Part shown: positions 13,587-15,262 of the stretch, piece by piece
Position numbering within the stretch: the first letter of the stretch is position 1
How the letters are laid out: every line of letters begins with the position of its first letter
Assembly: GCA_050945915.1 (NCBI GenBank)
Contig: JBMNTV010000049.1
Span: 1 to 15,262, forward strand
From: CALNBC01 sp050945915
GTDB lineage: Bacteria; Bacillota; Clostridia; Christensenellales; CALWSW01
Direction of reading: 5' to 3'
Length of the DNA: 15,262 nucleotides
Made by a program: the position numbers and the translations under genes
Notes under the pieces: generated by a model
Database searches by the model: none
What the model was told of the DNA's origin: nothing
What the model saw: the letters and a program-made list of their open reading frames with translations, nothing else

Positions 13587-14965
13587 GATCCGCCGAATAC
13601 TGGAAAAAGCGTGCCATATCCGTGATGGAAGCCGGTATGGCCAGCGCGGATAAAGTACTTTTGGAGCTGGAGAAGGCGTATACCAGAGCCGAAAAACAGG
13701 TGCTGGGGCAGATCGAGAGCCTGTACGCCCGCTATGCCGGCAAGTACGGCCTGACCTACGACCAGGCGGTTAAGTCCATTGCCGACAGCGAGTACCGGCA
13801 GTGGCGCATGACCGTGGAGGATTACGTCGGACGCATCCTGGCCACGGGGGACGAAGAGCTTCTTCGGGAGTTTGACACGCTGTCCACCCGTTCCCGCGTG
13901 GCGCGCCTTGAGCAGGTGGAAGCAGCCATCAAGGTGAACGTTGCCGAGTTGCGCGCCAAACAGGAGCAGATGGTGACGAAGCTCCTGCACAGCACCTATG
14001 AAAAGAGCTATTACCGCACGGCGTTCGACATCCAAAAGGGCTTAGGCTTTGGAAAGACGCTGGAGCTTTTGAACCCCGTGGAAGTGGCCAACGCCTGCGC
14101 CTACCCGTGGTCCGGGGCGTCCTTTTCGTCGCGGATCTGGACGAACATGGATGCTCTTTCGAGGGAGCTAAAGGAGACCATCACCGTTGGCCTGATCCGC
14201 GGCACAAGCATCGATGAGATGGCGCGAAACATCCGGGATAAAATGGACGTCAGCTTCTCTGCCGCAGAAAGGATCATCCGCACCGAGACCGCCCGCGTTG
14301 TGGAGGACGCGGAGCTTCAGAGCTACAAGGACTGCGGCATTGAGAAGTATGAGGTCCTCGTGCAGCTGGATGAGCGCACCTGCAAAACCTGTGGCCCCAA
14401 AGACGGGCAGCAGCACGCCGTGAAGGACGCCCAAATGGGCGAGAACTACCCGCCGTTTCACCCGAACTGCCGCTGCACCACCGTGGCGGTGTTCGACGAT
14501 CTGGACACCGAGGGCAGCATGCGAGCGGCGAAGGAGGGAAAGAGCGACTACCGGCTGGTGCCGGCGGATATGACCTTTGAGGAGTGGAAGAAGGAGATTG
14601 TCCGGCGATCAGAGATTATTGACCGCGAGGCAGTTGCCAAGTATGATAAGATTGTAAAGCAATACATAACAATCGACGCGGTTCAAGTGCTCGCTGAAGC
14701 CCGAAAGGGAGTCCGGCACGGTGGGCTGTACAGGGAAGCTCTCACAAAGCAGAGGGCAAGGCTGAAAAAGTCAATCATATCCCATGCCCTTCAGGTGGAA
14801 GAGCACGCAGCAAAGCTGGCAAATCCTCGAGCGTATGACGCTGGATGGGATTTAAAAACTCAACGCCAGAAAGAGGGTTTGCTTCGCAAATGGGAAAAGG
14901 ATCTACGGCGCAACGCGGAACAGGAAACCATTGAATGCGCCGTTTGGAAAGAGAGGTTCGAATGA
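13583..14965 (+). CDS. Mu F-like (SPP1 gp7-type) minor head protein with basic C-terminal extension
   Basis: The 460-residue protein begins with a helical SPP1 gp7-like region (MRSAEYWKKRAISVMEAG..., about 1-180). The Phage_Mu_F domain (PF04233) follows at about 200-305, with T234-E-T-A-R238, C267-K-T-C270 and H293-P-N-C296-R-C298, probably a metal site. Mu F proteins are minor head proteins that bind the portal and enter with or act on the DNA. Residues about 350-460 are an extra domain, net basic (24 K/R against 16 D/E by my count), with RHGGLY, H-x6-H and a helix-rich end (LLRKWEKDLRRNAEQ). GC is lower here: hand count about 49% for 14641-14940 against about 60% for 13801-14100. In other phages such MuF tails can be toxin domains; that is unproven here. 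Confidence 0.88.
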   Translation: MRSAEYWKKRAISVMEAGMASADKVLLELEKAYTRAEKQVLGQIESLYARYAGKYGLTYDQAVKSIADSEYRQWRMTVEDYVGRILATGDEELLREFDTLSTRSRVARLEQVEAAIKVNVAELRAKQEQMVTKLLHSTYEKSYYRTAFDIQKGLGFGKTLELLNPVEVANACAYPWSGASFSSRIWTNMDALSRELKETITVGLIRGTSIDEMARNIRDKMDVSFSAAERIIRTETARVVEDAELQSYKDCGIEKYEVLVQLDERTCKTCGPKDGQQHAVKDAQMGENYPPFHPNCRCTTVAVFDDLDTEGSMRAAKEGKSDYRLVPADMTFEEWKKEIVRRSEIIDREAVAKYDKIVKQYITIDAVQVLAEARKGVRHGGLYREALTKQRARLKKSIISHALQVEEHAAKLANPRAYDAGWDLKTQRQKEGLLRKWEKDLRRNAEQETIECAVWKERFE

Positions 14966-15171
14966 ATCAGAAAAATATCATCAGAGAGGCTGTCGAAGAG
15001 ATCAAGCGGGATGCAGATGAGCTGAAAGCCAAACAGCGGACCGAGTACGAAGACGGCCAACTGCTTGGCCTTGCGTCCGCTCTGGACATCATCAAGTCTG
15101 CATGCCTAGGCTATGATCTGGAAGAACTCGGGCTGGACTTTGATGTGGATAAAACGTATTTAGTTGAGTAA
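14962..15171 (+). CDS. Small acidic protein coupled to the Mu F gene, unknown function
   Basis: This 69-residue protein starts at ATG 14962, which overlaps the Mu F stop (ATGA), with GAGAGG at 14951-14956 as ribosome binding site. It is strongly acidic (17 D/E against 9 K/R by my count). An N-terminal helix (REAVEEIKRDADELKAKQ) is followed by YEDGQLLGLASALDIIKS and an acidic end (LEELGLDFDVDKTYLVE). GC is about 48% by hand count, like the Mu F C-terminal extension and below the head genes. Two intrinsic terminators follow at once. It could be an immunity partner for the basic C-terminal domain upstream, or simply a small head-module accessory protein. No family could be named. Confidence 0.7.
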   Translation: MNQKNIIREAVEEIKRDADELKAKQRTEYEDGQLLGLASALDIIKSACLGYDLEELGLDFDVDKTYLVE

Positions 15172-15175
15172 TGGA

Positions 15176-15207
15176 AAAAACCGCCAAGCGCAAGCAAGGC
15201 GGTTTTT
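15176..15207 (+). terminator. Intrinsic terminator (first of a tandem pair)
   Basis: AAAAACCGCC (15176-15185) and GGCGGTTTTT (15198-15207) form a strong stem around a 12-base loop, ending in a T-run. The matching A-run means it could also work on the opposite strand. It lies 4 bases after the stop of the small acidic gene. Confidence 0.85.
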
Positions 15208-15217
15208 ACATGCCACC

Positions 15218-15240
15218 AAACGTCCTTTGGGGCGTTTTTT
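15218..15240 (+). terminator. Intrinsic terminator (second of a tandem pair)
   Basis: AAACGTCC (15218-15225) pairs with GGGCGTTT (15230-15237), with one G-U pair and a 4-base loop, and runs into TTTTTT. It lies about 10 bases after the first terminator. The remaining 22 bases of the window show nothing that can be assigned. Confidence 0.75.
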
Positions 15241-15262
15241 ATTTGCCCTGCCGCGCCGGGTA

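Noticed and set aside
15210..15262. Possible start of a next gene at ATG 15210
   Set aside because: It lies between two terminators, has no ribosome binding site and overlaps the second hairpin. The frame stays open to the window edge but cannot be judged.
1..15262. tRNA, rRNA, insertion sequence or attachment site
   Set aside because: No cloverleaf, transposase, terminal inverted repeat pair or integrase-associated repeat was recognised by eye; a tRNA scan was not possible here.

Overview
This window is part of a tailed-phage genome, either a prophage or a free phage. The likely host is a Bacillota (Clostridia-type) bacterium of moderately high GC. The evidence is the gene families (DUF2800 nuclease, DUF2815/Enc34-type ssDNA-binding protein, family A DNA polymerase, VapE-type primase-helicase, VRR-NUC, SNF2 helicase, sigma-like late regulator, PBSX-type terminase, SPP1-type portal, Mu F-type head protein). 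Strong AGGAGG-type ribosome binding sites and frequent TTG/GTG starts agree with this. All genes that can be supported lie on the + strand and are tightly packed, with many 4-base ATGA overlaps. No integrase, repressor or attachment site is in the window, so prophage and lytic phage cannot be separated. The host genus cannot be fixed from sequence alone.

Layout. Bases 1-1259 hold the end of an early gene and four small genes of unknown function, the last with a long Ala/Pro-rich linker. Bases 1256-7571 are the DNA replication and recombination block: PD-(D/E)XK nuclease, ssDNA-binding protein, family A polymerase with a proofreading domain, and a fused primase and SF3-like helicase. Bases 7572-7862 are a gene-free, AT-rich stretch with iteron-like repeats (GTAAACATTGTAAAC), a 10-bp inverted repeat around the first iteron, and a second dyad. 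It is a good candidate replication origin or control region. Bases 7863-9529 encode a small VRR-NUC nuclease coupled to an SNF2-type helicase. Bases 9554-9988 encode a sigma-region-4-like regulator. Its 3' end contains a candidate late promoter with a tandem 10-bp repeat at the -35 region, and a hairpin leader follows. Bases 10060-15171 are the packaging and head block: terS, terL, portal, Mu F-like protein and a small acidic protein, closed by two tandem intrinsic terminators.

How the parts work together (inference). The early block would start DNA synthesis at the iteron region with the primase-helicase and copy it with the phage polymerase, assisted by the SSB and nucleases. The sigma-like protein would then turn on the late promoter at its own 3' end. 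The terminase, portal and Mu F set is of the type usually linked to headful (pac) packaging.

Most unusual points: (1) the Mu F-like protein has a basic C-terminal extension of lower GC, followed by a small acidic gene and double terminators, an arrangement like that of MuF polymorphic toxin-immunity pairs; (2) two identical 14-mers, each with a perfect palindrome, lie inside terS in different reading frames and form a candidate pac or TerS-binding site; (3) the iteron array; (4) the late promoter and leader hairpin embedded in the regulator's 3' end. Overall gene order is that of a known Bacillota phage type. The novelty, if any, is in these local features.
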